A stretch of 60,938 nt of DNA from Myxococcota bacterium (GTDB taxonomy: Bacteria; Myxococcota_A; Polyangia; Polyangiales; JANWZI01). Positions 41,058-49,804 of the stretch are shown one piece after another (position 1 is the stretch's first letter; the number at the start of each line of letters is the position of its first letter). The stretch covers positions 1 through 60,938 of the forward strand of contig JANWZI010000012.1 of the NCBI GenBank assembly GCA_025054695.1, given 5' to 3'. The notes below the pieces were generated by a model that saw only the letters and a program-made list of their open reading frames with translations, searched no databases and was not told the DNA's origin. A program made the translations under genes and the position numbers.

Positions 41058-41827
41058 CCGTCCGCCGCTACGACGTCATCACGCTGATGCCCGAAACGTT
41101 CTCGGGCTGGCTCGATGCCGGGCTTTTGGGTAAGGCGCGTGCGTCGGGGCGGATCCGCGTCGAGCTGACCAATCCACGGAGCTTCACGACCGACGCGCAC
41201 CGCACGGTGGACGACGTCCCCTACGGTGGGGGAGCGGGCATGGTGCTCATGGCGCCACCGCTGATCGCCGCGCTCGAGGACGTGGACGCGCGCGCAGGCT
41301 CGTCGGGACGGCGGATCCTGCTGACGCCTCAAGGCCGGCCCTTCGGTCAGGCCGACGCGAGGCGACTGGCGCAGCTGCCCCATGTGGTGCTCGTGTGCGG
41401 GCGTTACGAGGGCTTCGACGAGCGAATTGCTGCGTTCGTCCACGAGGAAATTTCGGTCGGCGACTACGTGCTGTTCGGCGGCGAGGTCGCCGCAATGGTC
41501 GTTCTGGAGGCCACGATCCGCCTCGTGCCCGGCGTGCTCGGAAACGCGCGTTCGAGCGGCGAGGAATCGTTCGAATCGGGGCTGCTCGAGTACCCGCAAT
41601 GGACGCGGCCCGCGGTGTTTCGCGGCATGGCCGTGCCCGACGTGCTGCGTTCGGGTGACCACGCCGCCATCGCGCGCTTCCGTCGAAAGGAAGCACTGCG
41701 CCGCACCGCGCTCCGTCGGCCGGATCTGCTCGCGCGCGCGACGCTCGACGAGACCGACCGGGCGCTGCTCGACGAGATCGCCCGTGAGCCGTTTCCCGCA
41801 GGCGGCCAGACGGGATCGAGCGACTGA
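41054..41827 (+). CDS. trmD: tRNA (guanine-37-N1)-methyltransferase
   Basis: A 257-aa protein of normal TrmD length. The SPOUT-fold trefoil-knot region is recognised in VLVCGRYEGFDER and ISVGDYVLFGGEVAAMV; the N-terminus YDVITLMPETFSGWL and the substrate loop HRTVDDVPYGGGAGMVL are typical. It methylates G37 of tRNAs with G at position 36, preventing frameshifts. GTG 41054 overlaps the rimM stop. In most genomes rplS follows; here a 440-bp hexamer-repeat region follows and then a convergent gene. Confidence 0.95.
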   Translation: MTVRRYDVITLMPETFSGWLDAGLLGKARASGRIRVELTNPRSFTTDAHRTVDDVPYGGGAGMVLMAPPLIAALEDVDARAGSSGRRILLTPQGRPFGQADARRLAQLPHVVLVCGRYEGFDERIAAFVHEEISVGDYVLFGGEVAAMVVLEATIRLVPGVLGNARSSGEESFESGLLEYPQWTRPAVFRGMAVPDVLRSGDHAAIARFRRKEALRRTALRRPDLLARATLDETDRALLDEIAREPFPAGGQTGSSD

Positions 41828-41845
41828 CCGAGAGGAGTGTTTCGA

Positions 41846-42220
41846 GCGCGAGGTGGAGGCGGAGGCGGAGCCCGAGCCCAAGCCCGAGTCCGAGTCGGAG
41901 TCCGAGACCGGATCGGAGCCCGAGCCCGACCACGACCGCGGCGGTCACGTTGCTCGATTTGACCGAGGGGTGTCGCAAGCCCGAGGCCGAGTTGGAGACC
42001 GAGACCGAGACGGAGGCCGAGTCGGAGACCGAGCCCGAATCCGAGACCGAAGAGAAGGCTCGATCAACCAACCTGGCTGGCACAGTGAGTCCGAGCCCGA
42101 GTCCGAGCCCCAGTCCGAATCCGAGGCAAAGTCCTAGCCCGGGACCGAAGCCGATTCCGAGACCGAGCCAGAGCCTGAGCCAGAGCCAGAGCCTGAGACC
42201 GAGTCCGAGGCCGAGACGGA
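41846..42220 (+). repeat. GAGNCC array 7 with gamma and beta modules
   Basis: Three hexamer arrays are separated by two modules. Gamma (about 41928-41979) contains GCGGTCACGTTGCTCGA and ends in GTCGCAAG. Beta (about 42050-42088) contains CGATCAACCAACCTGGC and runs into GTGAGTCC. It fills the 441-bp gap between trmD and the convergent peroxiredoxin gene, where rplS would usually be found. No gene is seen here; Ser/Asp or Gly/Leu runs in minus-strand frames follow the period of the repeat. Confidence 0.88.
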
Positions 42221-42268
42221 TTTCCCGCCGAGGTCGTGCCCGCCTCGACGCACGCGTCTCTTCGCGCG

Positions 42269-42730
42269 TCAGCCCGCCGATCGCAGTCGCTCGAGCGCCC
42301 TGCGCACTTCGATGACGTGGCGTTGCATGCGGAGCTCGTCCCGGATGGAGGCCGCGATGCGCCCGTCACGGCCGACGAGGTACGTGACGCGCGCGGGCCA
42401 CAGACCCCACAGGGCCATCGCGTCCCACGCCCGCGCGATCGATCGGTCGGGATCGGATACGAGCCGGAACGGCAACGCGTAACGCTCGGCGAACCGACGG
42501 TGGGTCTCGGCGTCGTCGGCGCTGATGGCGACGACCTCGACGCCCGCAGTGCCGAAGTCGGGGTGGGCGTCGCGGAACGCGCACGCCTGCGCGGTGCAAC
42601 CCGGCGTGAAGTCGCGAGGGAAGAAGTAGACGACGACCGGACCGCTCGCACACATCGCGTGCACGTCGACCGGGTGGCCGCGATGATCGCTGGCACGCAG
42701 AGCGGGCGCGGGATCGCCGGGCCGCAGCAT
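42269..42730 (-). CDS. bcp: Bcp/PrxQ-type peroxiredoxin
   Basis: A 153-aa protein. The start at 42730 gives LRPGDPAPALRASD, the standard Bcp N-terminus, whereas ATG 42751 overlaps a TATGAT box. The peroxidatic Cys is C45 in DFTPGCTAQAC, with a resolving Cys five residues later (C50), the PrxQ/Bcp arrangement. It should reduce H2O2 and organic peroxides in the cytosol with thioredoxin as electron donor. It is convergent with trmD and divergent from hisB, with repeat arrays on both sides. Confidence 0.88.
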   Translation of the reverse strand: MLRPGDPAPALRASDHRGHPVDVHAMCASGPVVVYFFPRDFTPGCTAQACAFRDAHPDFGTAGVEVVAISADDAETHRRFAERYALPFRLVSDPDRSIARAWDAMALWGLWPARVTYLVGRDGRIAASIRDELRMQRHVIEVRRALERLRSAG

Positions 42731-42799
42731 CGGAAGCGTGCCTACGATCATACAACCCGCTCGCAAGTCGGCCTCGTCGCCTTCGGGCGCGGGCTTGGG

Positions 42800-43034
42800 T
42801 GCGGCCTCACGGCCGCGGTCACGGCGGTTGATGTCGTCGAGGGGCCTTGCGAGACCGAGGCCGAGGCCGTGTCGGAGTCCGAGTCCAAGGCCGAGCCCGA
42901 GACCGGGCTCGAGACCGAGCCGGAGTCCGAGACCGAGACCGAGACCGAGTCCGTGTCCGAGGCCGAGTAGAAGGCGCGATCAACCAAACTGGCCGGCGCT
43001 GCGAGTCCGAGGCCGAGACCGAGCTCGAACCGCG
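42800..43034 (+). repeat. GAGNCC array 8 with gamma-like and beta modules
   Basis: A gamma-like lead (about 42815-42850, GCGGTCACGGCGGTTGATG ... TTGCGAG) enters an array (42851-42968). A beta module (42970-43004, GCGATCAACCAAACTGGC ... GCTGCGAG) leads into a short second array. It lies in the divergent bcp-hisB spacer, so it sits where both promoters should be. No gene is seen in bases 42731-43135. Confidence 0.85.
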
Positions 43035-43122
43035 ATCGAGCGACCCGACCGTCGCGATCGGACCGTGTCGCAGGCTCGGACCGGGTGATCCAAGGCGCCC
43101 CGACGCATCGCACGATTCGGTG

Positions 43123-43128
43123 TATGCT
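43123..43128 (+). promoter_or_regulatory. -10-like hexamer 7 nt before the hisB GTG
   Basis: TATGCT preceded by TG (extended -10 form), with 7 nt to the GTG at 43136. It overlaps the upstream ATG at 43124, which argues that the GTG is the real start and that the message is leaderless. Confidence 0.4.
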
Positions 43129-43135
43129 CGCGCGA

Positions 43136-43729
43136 GTGAGCCGGCGGGCCCGCGTCGAGCGTCGCACGGGCGAGACGAGCGTGCGTGTCGAGCTGGACCT
43201 CGACGGCACGGGGCGTCGCGACGTGCGCACGCCCATCGGGTTCTTGACGCACATGCTCGAACAGCTCGCGCGTCATGCGCTGTTCGATCTCACGGTGCAG
43301 GCGGAAGGCGACGTGCACGTGGACGGCCATCACACGACCGAGGACGTGGGTCTGCTCGTCGGCACGGCCGTTGCGCGCGCGCTGGGCGATCGGGCGGGGA
43401 TCCGCCGCTTCGGTCACGCCATCATCCCGATGGACGACGCGCTCGCGACGTGCGCCATCGACCTGTCGGGCCGCCCACACCTCGTCTGGCGCGTGCCGGT
43501 GCCCGGGACGCGCCTCGGGGGTTTCGACACGGAGCTCGCCGAGGTCTTCTTCGACGCATTCGCCCGCGGTGCCCAGTGCAACGTGCACTGCCACCTGCAC
43601 TGCGGCCACGTCGCGCACCACGTCGTCGAGGTGTGCTTCAAGGCACTCGCCCGCGCCCTGCGATCGGCCGTCGAGCGCGACGAGCGCGCGCCGGACGTGC
43701 CCTCGACGAAGGGAACGCTCGACGCGTGA
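43136..43729 (+). CDS. hisB: imidazoleglycerol-phosphate dehydratase
   Basis: A 197-aa monofunctional IGPD. The start at GTG 43136 gives SRRARVERRTGETSVRV, the canonical N-terminus, followed by LDGTGRRDV. Metal-binding His clusters are visible: DGHHTTEDVG, MDDALATCAIDLSGRPH, and HCGHVAHHVVE. It dehydrates IGP in histidine biosynthesis and needs Mn ions. Its TGA overlaps the GTG of hisH. No other his gene follows, so the usual operon is broken up here. Confidence 0.95.
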   Translation: MSRRARVERRTGETSVRVELDLDGTGRRDVRTPIGFLTHMLEQLARHALFDLTVQAEGDVHVDGHHTTEDVGLLVGTAVARALGDRAGIRRFGHAIIPMDDALATCAIDLSGRPHLVWRVPVPGTRLGGFDTELAEVFFDAFARGAQCNVHCHLHCGHVAHHVVEVCFKALARALRSAVERDERAPDVPSTKGTLDA

Positions 43730-44358
43730 CCGACGTCTGCGTCGTCGATCTCGGGCTCGGCAACGTGGCCTCCGTGCTGCGCGCCGTCGGGCGCGCGGGC
43801 GGTCGTGCGCGCCTGACGGCGGAACCGGACGCGATTGCACGCGCCACGCATCTGCTCGTCCCCGGACAGGGAGAGTTCGGCCGCGCCGCACGCGCGCTGC
43901 ACAGTGGCATCGGCGAAGCCATCGTCGAGGCGCTCGCTCGCGGAGGACGATACTTCGGCATCTGCCTCGGCATGCAGCTCCTCTTCGAGCGGAGCGAGGA
44001 ATCCCCCGGCGCGCGTGGGCTCGCTCTGATGCGTGGACACGTGCGGCGACTTCCTCGCGACGCGCGGGACCCCGTCCGCGGCGAGCGCCTGAAGGTGCCG
44101 CACGTCGGCTGGAACGAGGTCGTCGGCCGCCACCCGTGGCTGCCCGCGCGCTGCTGGTACTACTTCGTCCACTCGTACGTCTGCGTGCCCGACGACGACG
44201 CGGTGGTCGCAGGCACCACCGAGCACGGCGTCTCGTTCCCGGCCGCGGTGAGCCAGGGACCCGTATTCGCGGTGCAGTTCCATCCGGAGAAGAGCCAGCA
44301 GGCCGGCGAGGATCTGCTGGCGCGATGGATCGCGGGCGAGGCTCCACGATCGGGCTGA
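43726..44358 (+). CDS. hisH: imidazole glycerol phosphate synthase glutaminase subunit
   Basis: A 210-aa class-I glutamine amidotransferase. The nucleophile Cys lies in YFGICLGMQLLF near residue 80; the His/Glu pair is in VQFHPEKSQ near 186-188; the oxyanion strand LVPGQGEFG is present with Gly-Gln in place of the commoner PGVG. It hydrolyses glutamine to supply ammonia to HisF, which is not in the window. GTG 43726 overlaps the hisB stop, so the two are co-translated. Confidence 0.94.
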   Translation: MTDVCVVDLGLGNVASVLRAVGRAGGRARLTAEPDAIARATHLLVPGQGEFGRAARALHSGIGEAIVEALARGGRYFGICLGMQLLFERSEESPGARGLALMRGHVRRLPRDARDPVRGERLKVPHVGWNEVVGRHPWLPARCWYYFVHSYVCVPDDDAVVAGTTEHGVSFPAAVSQGPVFAVQFHPEKSQQAGEDLLARWIAGEAPRSG

Positions 44359-44433
44359 CGTGACGGCGGTGGCGAGCGAGAACGTCGCGCGTTTCGGGCG
44401 CGATGGTTGATTCCGCTATCCTCGCAATCGTCG

Positions 44434-45624
44434 ATGCCGGATTGGGCCCTTGCGCTCGGAGCGATCTCGCTCGCCGCGGCCCTCGTCGTCGCGTCGCTCG
44501 CGGCTCGCCGCGTCGCACGGACTCGCACAAGGGTCGGCGAGCCGTCGCGGACCACTGGGCCGGGAGAGCCCCCAGGCGCCGCCGCATCGTCGCCGGGCGG
44601 CACCGCCACGGATGCCGCGAGCCCTGCCGTCCGCTCGCGCCCCGTGAGCGCCGACGCCCACCCTCCGGACGAAGCGCGCCCGGCGTTGCCCGACGCGCCA
44701 CCGTCCCCTGCAGGGTTGCCGAACGTCGTCGTTCCCGAGGGCGAGCCGGAGGCGGTCGACAAGCCCATGAGCGGCGAGGTCCACCTCGACGTCGAGCTCG
44801 ACACCGCGCTCGACGCCGGCGAAGACGAGCCCAGCGGCCCGGTCGCCCGAATCCTGGTGACCGCATTCGGCTCGACCGACCCGGGCCGCCGCCGTCAGCA
44901 CAACGAGGACGCGATGGCGTCGATCGCCAACGAAGTGTTCGTGATCGCCGACGGCATGGGGGGCTACGCAGCGGGCGAGGTCGCGAGCCAGATGGCCATC
45001 GACGTGATGACCGCCGCGTTCGAGACCCAGCACTTCGGAACGCTCGAGCCGTCGCTTCCGCGGCGCGGCGCCGAGCTCGTCGGGGCCATCAAGCTCGCCA
45101 ACCGGGCCATCCACGAGCAGGCTCGTTCCAACGAGGCCCAGGCGGGCATGGGCACGACCGTCGTCGCCGCCCGATTCTCGCGGGGACGGCAGCGCGTCTA
45201 CATCGCCCACGTCGGCGACAGCCGGTGCTATCGGCTCCGCGACGGTATCATGACGCAGCTGACCACGGACCACACGCTCGCCTCGCTCGGCATCACCGGG
45301 CCGGCGAGCCACCGGCTCGTGCGCGCCCTCGGCGTGCATCCCGAGGTCGACGTTGATCTCCGAATCGACACCGCGCTCGACGGAGACGTCTACCTCTTGT
45401 GCTCCGACGGACTGTCGAAGATGGTGCCCGAGCGCGTGATCGCGGACGTCGTGCAGAACGCGGCCGACCTGCAGGCGGCGGTCACCGAGCTCATTCGCCG
45501 CGCGAACGATGCGGGCGGGCGCGACAACGTGAGCGTCATCCTCGTTCGCGTCGACGACGTGGCCACTGGGCAGCGCGGGTCGACGGGCTCCGATCCCGGG
45601 CCGTTTCCCACACGCGCCGGCTAG
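44434..45624 (+). CDS. membrane-anchored PP2C-type Ser/Thr phosphatase
   Basis: A 396-aa protein. An N-terminal membrane helix (WALALGAISLAAALVVASLA) and a Pro/Ala-rich linker of about 120 residues precede a complete PP2C domain: RRQHNEDAM, VIADGMGGYAAGEVAS, GMGTTVVAA, HVGDSRCYRLRDG, LLCSDGLSKMV and GGRDNVSVI. The metal-binding Asp residues are all present, so it should be an active Mn-dependent phosphatase, possibly opposing the Hanks-type kinase encoded at 35.7 kb, although they are not neighbours. Its TAG overlaps the TAG of the convergent gene within the shared sequence CTAG. The start at 44434 is chosen over the upstream TTG. Confidence 0.9.
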   Translation: MPDWALALGAISLAAALVVASLAARRVARTRTRVGEPSRTTGPGEPPGAAASSPGGTATDAASPAVRSRPVSADAHPPDEARPALPDAPPSPAGLPNVVVPEGEPEAVDKPMSGEVHLDVELDTALDAGEDEPSGPVARILVTAFGSTDPGRRRQHNEDAMASIANEVFVIADGMGGYAAGEVASQMAIDVMTAAFETQHFGTLEPSLPRRGAELVGAIKLANRAIHEQARSNEAQAGMGTTVVAARFSRGRQRVYIAHVGDSRCYRLRDGIMTQLTTDHTLASLGITGPASHRLVRALGVHPEVDVDLRIDTALDGDVYLLCSDGLSKMVPERVIADVVQNAADLQAAVTELIRRANDAGGRDNVSVILVRVDDVATGQRGSTGSDPGPFPTRAG

Positions 45625-46682
45625 TCGTCCCCAGGCCCGGCGGACGTCGAGCCGGAACCCTCCTGCCCACCCCGCTCGAACGACTCGCGCGCGGCACGTC
45701 GGCTCTGCACGATGGGCTCGAGGGACGGGAAGACGGCGCCGAGCTCGTTTTCGATGGCCTCCACGGTCGTTGCCTCGAGCCGGTCCGGCCCGCCGGCCAT
45801 TCGCTCGACGTTGCGCTGGTAGACGAACAGCCGGCCCGCGCGCGGCGGCTCAGCCGGCTCCGCGGCGGCATCGATCAGCACGGGAACGCGCGGATCGACG
45901 CCATCCGCTACCACCTCCGCGCCCGGCACGTCGGTGACGACGACGAGCGTCCCGTCGAGCGCCGCGCGCAGCTCCGGAGGTAGGTGGCCGATGGCGACCG
46001 CGACCGTGCCCTCGAAGTCCTCGCGGCTCGGTGCCCACGCTGGGGCCGGCGCGATCGCGTCGGCGCGCTGGGTGCGCAGGAACTCGAGCCGAGCCTCCGC
46101 CTCCCGCCCGGTTCGTTCGAGCAGGTGGCCGAGCTCGTGATGGGCCTCGGCATGGTCCGGAACGAGCTCGATCGCGCGGCGCAGATGCCGCTCGGCCCGC
46201 TCCGTGTCCCCGATCTCGGCGTACGCACGACCGCGAAGGAACTCGAGCTCGGCGACGTCGAACGGCTCGTCGGGCAGCAGCGCAAGCGTGCGCCGCGCCG
46301 CGTCGACGTCGCCTGCGCGCAGGTACGCCTCCACCTTCAGCAGCAGTGCATCGGCGCGCTCCGGCTCGTCCTCGATCCACTCGAGCGCATCGTCGACCAG
46401 ACGCAGCGCCTCGCGCGGATCGCCGCCGCGGTCCACGATGAGCCCCGCCGCGTCGAGCATCGCCTCCACGAACGACTCGTCGAGGTCGATCGCGCGCCGG
46501 TAATGCTCGAGGGCCTCCTCGGCATGCCCCTCGGCCGCACGTACGTAGCCCAGCAAGTGGTGCGCCTCGGCCGATCCCTCGTCGAGCTCGAGGCACTTGC
46601 GCGCCGAGAGCGCCGCACCCGCCAGATCGCCGCGCCCCACCAGATCCCAGCCACGGTCCAGGTGAGCCGAAAGCTGGTCCAT
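45621..46682 (-). CDS. TPR protein with a degenerate zincin-like domain
   Basis: A 353-aa protein with the start at ATG 46682 (GGGGACCG before it). The N-terminal 200 residues contain four or five TPR units (HLDRGWDLVGRGDLAGAALS, LLGYVRAAEGHAEEALEHY, RAIELVPDHAEAHHELGHLL). The C-terminal part, about 205-330, resembles the small metallopeptidase family with VAIGHLPPELRAALDGTLVV and LFVYQRNVERMAGGPDRL. Where that family has HExxHHFG this protein has VEAIENELG, so the zinc ligands are lost. It is probably a non-catalytic adaptor. It is divergent from the Ppx gene. The family link is from memory of the pattern. Confidence 0.6.
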   Translation of the reverse strand: MDQLSAHLDRGWDLVGRGDLAGAALSARKCLELDEGSAEAHHLLGYVRAAEGHAEEALEHYRRAIDLDESFVEAMLDAAGLIVDRGGDPREALRLVDDALEWIEDEPERADALLLKVEAYLRAGDVDAARRTLALLPDEPFDVAELEFLRGRAYAEIGDTERAERHLRRAIELVPDHAEAHHELGHLLERTGREAEARLEFLRTQRADAIAPAPAWAPSREDFEGTVAVAIGHLPPELRAALDGTLVVVTDVPGAEVVADGVDPRVPVLIDAAAEPAEPPRAGRLFVYQRNVERMAGGPDRLEATTVEAIENELGAVFPSLEPIVQSRRAARESFERGGQEGSGSTSAGPGDD

Positions 46683-46920
46683 CGGTCCCCGACTCGATGC
46701 GCCCATCGCGAGCCGTGCAAGGTACGGTGCCATCGTCGTGCGTCAAGCACGCTCCATCGGTCGCAACGAGTGGCGTCTTCCCCCGTCGACGGCTAGTCTT
46801 TTTGGTTCGTTTGCCACGACGAAGGGACGACCTCGACGCTCCCCCTTGCCGACACCGGGCCTCCGCGCGAACGTGCCCGTGACCCGAGCGGCGTTGCGTC
46901 GGCCTGGGTCACGTTTGGCG

Positions 46921-48525
46921 ATGACGAGCCGTGCCTCTCGACCGGCGACCGCGGCAGGCCAGCGCAGGTCGCGCACCGTGACGACGACCGGATCGGATCG
47001 GCCTCCCGTCCCTCGAAGTGGGCACGGCCCGCCCGACGGCGAGCCGGTCGCCGCCGTCGATCTGGGCAGCAACAGCTTCCACCTCGTCGTGGCGCGCGTG
47101 GTGGGCGGGCAGCTGCACATCGTCGACAGGTTACGCGAGCGAGTCGCCCTGGCCGACGGGCTGCGCGACGACAAGCGTCTGGAGCCGGCGGTGGTCCGAC
47201 GTGCCCTGGAGACCCTGCGCCGTTTCGGAGCGCGGATCGCCGACATGCCGCGCGCCAACGTACGCGCGGTCGGCACGAACACCCTTCGGGTCGCGCGCAA
47301 TCGCCGCGCTTTCCTCGCCAAGGCCGAGCGCGTGCTCGGCGTCCCCGTCGAGGTCATCTCGGGCCGCGAGGAAGCCCGGCTCATCTACCTCGGCGTCGCG
47401 CACGACGTGCAGGACGACGGCGAGCGGCGGCTCGTCGTCGACATCGGCGGCGGGTCGACCGAGCTCATCGTCGGCGAGGGCTTCGAGCCCCTCGCAGCCG
47501 ATTCGATTTACGTGGGCTGCGTCACGCACTCGCGTCGGTTCTTCGCCGCGGGCCGCATCCGCGAGCGGGAACTGCGCGCGGCCGAGCTCGGCGCCGCCCT
47601 CGAGCTGCAATCGCTCGAGCGTCGCTTCACCTCGCTCGGCTGGCGTCACTGCATCGGGAGCAGCGGCACCATCCTCGCCGCGGAGGCCGTCTGCCGGGCC
47701 CATGGATGGGGACCGCCCGGTCGGGTGACCGCCCGCGCGCTGCGCAAGCTTCGCCGTGCCTTGCTCGACGCCGGCGACGTGCGCGCCCTCGCCCAGCTTC
47801 CCGGACTTCCTCCGGATCGGGCTACCGTCTTTCCGGGGGGCGTGGCGATCTTGTCCGCACTGTTCGAGCGACTCGGCATTGACGCGATGTCCACCAGCCA
47901 GGGCGCCCTTCGCGAGGGGATCCTGTACGACTGGCTCGGGCGAAGCCGACACGAAGACGTGCGCGAGCGAACGGTGCGCGCATGGGCCGAGCGCTATCAC
48001 GTGGACGCCGACCAGGCGGCGCGTGTCGAGAACACGGCGCTCGCGCTCCTGGACGAGGTCGCCACCGACTGGGGATTGGAGGGGCAGCAGTGGCGACAAT
48101 CGCTGCGATGGGCCGCACGCCTGCACGAGATCGGCATCGCCGTGGCCTACAGCGGCTACCACAAGCACGGGGCGTATCTGATCGAGCATGGCGAGATGCC
48201 CGGCTTCTCGCGCGAGGACCAGGTGCTGCTCGCCGGCCTGGTCCGCGTGCACCGACGCAAGCTGCGGGCCGAGGTGTTCGACGCGCTTCCCGCGAGCCGG
48301 GCCGAGCGCGCCCTGCGCCTCGCCGTGCTCCTGCGCATCGCGGTGCGTCTGCACCGCGCCCGGAGCCCGCGGCCCGCGCCTCCATTGCGCGCGAGCGCGC
48401 ACGACGACCGGCTCGTCCTGCGCCTGCCGAGCGGCTACCTGGAGGATCATCCGCTGCTCGCTGCCGATCTCGCGGAAGAGGCCGAGGCCCTGGAGCGCAT
48501 CGGAATGCGCCTGGTCGTGCGCTGA
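46921..48525 (+). CDS. ppx: exopolyphosphatase / pppGpp phosphatase (Ppx/GppA family)
   Basis: About 534 aa from ATG 46921; GTG 46978 is an alternative start, and the open frame further upstream looks non-coding. ASKHA-fold phosphate loops are clear: VDLGSNSFHLVVA (about 45-57) and VDIGGGSTELIVG (about 173-185). GTNTLRVARN, FPGGVAILSALFE and the C-terminal HD-like LHEIG region complete the family pattern. It should release phosphate from polyphosphate, from pppGpp, or from both; sequence alone does not separate these. Its end is followed after about 30 bp by an alpha repeat module. Confidence 0.9.
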   Translation: MTSRASRPATAAGQRRSRTVTTTGSDRPPVPRSGHGPPDGEPVAAVDLGSNSFHLVVARVVGGQLHIVDRLRERVALADGLRDDKRLEPAVVRRALETLRRFGARIADMPRANVRAVGTNTLRVARNRRAFLAKAERVLGVPVEVISGREEARLIYLGVAHDVQDDGERRLVVDIGGGSTELIVGEGFEPLAADSIYVGCVTHSRRFFAAGRIRERELRAAELGAALELQSLERRFTSLGWRHCIGSSGTILAAEAVCRAHGWGPPGRVTARALRKLRRALLDAGDVRALAQLPGLPPDRATVFPGGVAILSALFERLGIDAMSTSQGALREGILYDWLGRSRHEDVRERTVRAWAERYHVDADQAARVENTALALLDEVATDWGLEGQQWRQSLRWAARLHEIGIAVAYSGYHKHGAYLIEHGEMPGFSREDQVLLAGLVRVHRRKLRAEVFDALPASRAERALRLAVLLRIAVRLHRARSPRPAPPLRASAHDDRLVLRLPSGYLEDHPLLAADLAEEAEALERIGMRLVVR

Positions 48526-48544
48526 TGGCGCGGTCGCCGCGGCT

Positions 48545-48740
48545 CGGTGACCGACGGAGCCGATCGCATGGGTCGATGGTACGGACCGACCTTGCGAGTC
48601 CGTCTCCGAGTCCGGGACGGAGCCAGAGTCCGAGTCCGAGTTCGAGCCCGAGACCGAGTCCGAGTCCGAGTCCGAGTCCGAGGGCGTGCCCGAGCCCCTG
48701 CCCGAGACCGAGGCCGTTCCGAGTCGCCTCGTCTCGACGC
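48545..48740 (+). repeat. alpha module plus GAGNCC array 9
   Basis: The alpha module (from 48553, GGAGCCGATCGCATGG, then CGATGGTACGGACCGACC) enters through TTGCGAG a regular array (to about 48715) dominated by GAGTCC. It lies between the convergent ppx and LysE-type genes. It differs from the copies at 29183 and 58982 largely at positions that are synonymous in one minus-strand frame. Confidence 0.85.
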
Positions 48741-48794
48741 CGAGCGCCGTCGAGCGCCCCGTGCGCCGCGGCGCTCGGCATCGCGGGCGTCGCT

Positions 48795-49448
48795 TCACGC
48801 CGCGCGCAGGTAGTCCACCGCGCGCCAGACGAACCAGCCCGCGAGCGCGAGCACCACGACGCCCGTCGCGCGTCGCACGCCGTCGAGGGTCTGCGCGCGA
48901 AACCTCCCGCGCATCCACCAGACCAATCCCACGAGCACGCTGCTCCACAGCACGATGCCGGCGCATGCGCCTGCGGCGAAGGCGAGCGCCACCGGGGGAT
49001 GGAAGTCGAGCAGTCCGGTCGCGTGCGTCGCGGTCGCCACGGCGGTCCAGGTCGCAAGCAGCGTGGGGTTGACGAGCGTGATCGCGAACCCGAGCCCGAG
49101 CGAGCCCGGCGCCGAGTCACGTACTCGCACGGGACGGACGTGCAGAAGCGGCGGCGCGAGAGGTTGCCGAGGACGGAGCAGCAGGATGCCGAGCACAGCG
49201 AGAATCAGCGCCCCGCCGACGCGCGAGACGGGCTCGATCCACCCATGGCTCGCGACGAGCTCGCCGAACCCGAAGAACGCGAGAAACACGTACCCCGATT
49301 CCGCCACGGCCGCGCCGATCGCGACGAGAACCGCGGATCGAAAGCGCTCCTCAAGCGCCCGTTGCAACACCAGGGCCATGATCGGCCCCGCGATCGGGAT
49401 CGAGCCGACGAAGCCGAAACCGATCCCGAGCGCTGCGGCGAGGACCAC
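48795..49448 (-). CDS. LysE-family amino-acid exporter
   Basis: A 217-aa protein of six hydrophobic segments. The first contains GFGFVGSIPIAGPIMALVL, the LysE/RhtB N-terminal signature (G-x-x-x-PGP-like). Another carries GFAITLVNPTLLATWTAVA, matching the conserved N-P segment of helix 4. It probably exports an amino acid or a related compound across the inner membrane. The substrate cannot be told. GTG start. It is separated from the upstream minus-strand gene by a 356-bp gap. Confidence 0.8.
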   Translation of the reverse strand: MVLAAALGIGFGFVGSIPIAGPIMALVLQRALEERFRSAVLVAIGAAVAESGYVFLAFFGFGELVASHGWIEPVSRVGGALILAVLGILLLRPRQPLAPPLLHVRPVRVRDSAPGSLGLGFAITLVNPTLLATWTAVATATHATGLLDFHPPVALAFAAGACAGIVLWSSVLVGLVWWMRGRFRAQTLDGVRRATGVVVLALAGWFVWRAVDYLRAA

Positions 49449-49804
49449 GGCTGCGCACGGAGGCTACTGCATCCGAGCGGGTGGGTCTGCACGCCAATCG
49501 CCGGACGACGCGGATCGAGGCGATCGCGGACCGACCGAAGGGCCTCTGCGACCCATCGAGGTCTCGGACGACGGGCCCCCAATCGGTCCGCGCGTCGGGC
49601 CGACCCGTGAGCTCCGACTCGGACTCCAACACGGCGTGGGCTCCAGCTCGAGCCCAAACGAAACGTTTCCCGCAGCGCCATGCCTCCACGCGACCCGGTC
49701 GCGTGGGGGCCGTCGGTCGACGCGATCACCCTCACCCGTCCCATGGGCCGTCCCGCGCGCTACGCACTCGCTTCCGACTCGCGGACCGTGCGGGGTGCCC
49801 GCGG
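49449..49804. other. intergenic gap upstream of the LysE-type gene
   Basis: A 356-bp region without a supported gene. It contains a trace of hexamer repeat (GAGCTCCGACTCGGACTCC, 49612-49630) and a strong hairpin at 49686-49706. Otherwise nothing is recognised. Open frames crossing it are antisense shadows. Confidence 0.6.
49686..49706 (-). terminator. perfect 9-bp hairpin downstream of the large Cys-rich gene
   Basis: CCACGCGAC (49686-49694), loop CCG, GTCGCGTGG (49698-49706): a perfect 9-bp GC stem with a 3-nt loop, about 100 bp past the stop of the minus-strand gene. No U tract follows, so termination is plausible but not proven. Confidence 0.4.

Noticed and set aside
41846..42220. CRISPR array
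   Set aside because: Units are 6 bp, contiguous and degenerate, with no regular unique spacers and no cas gene nearby.
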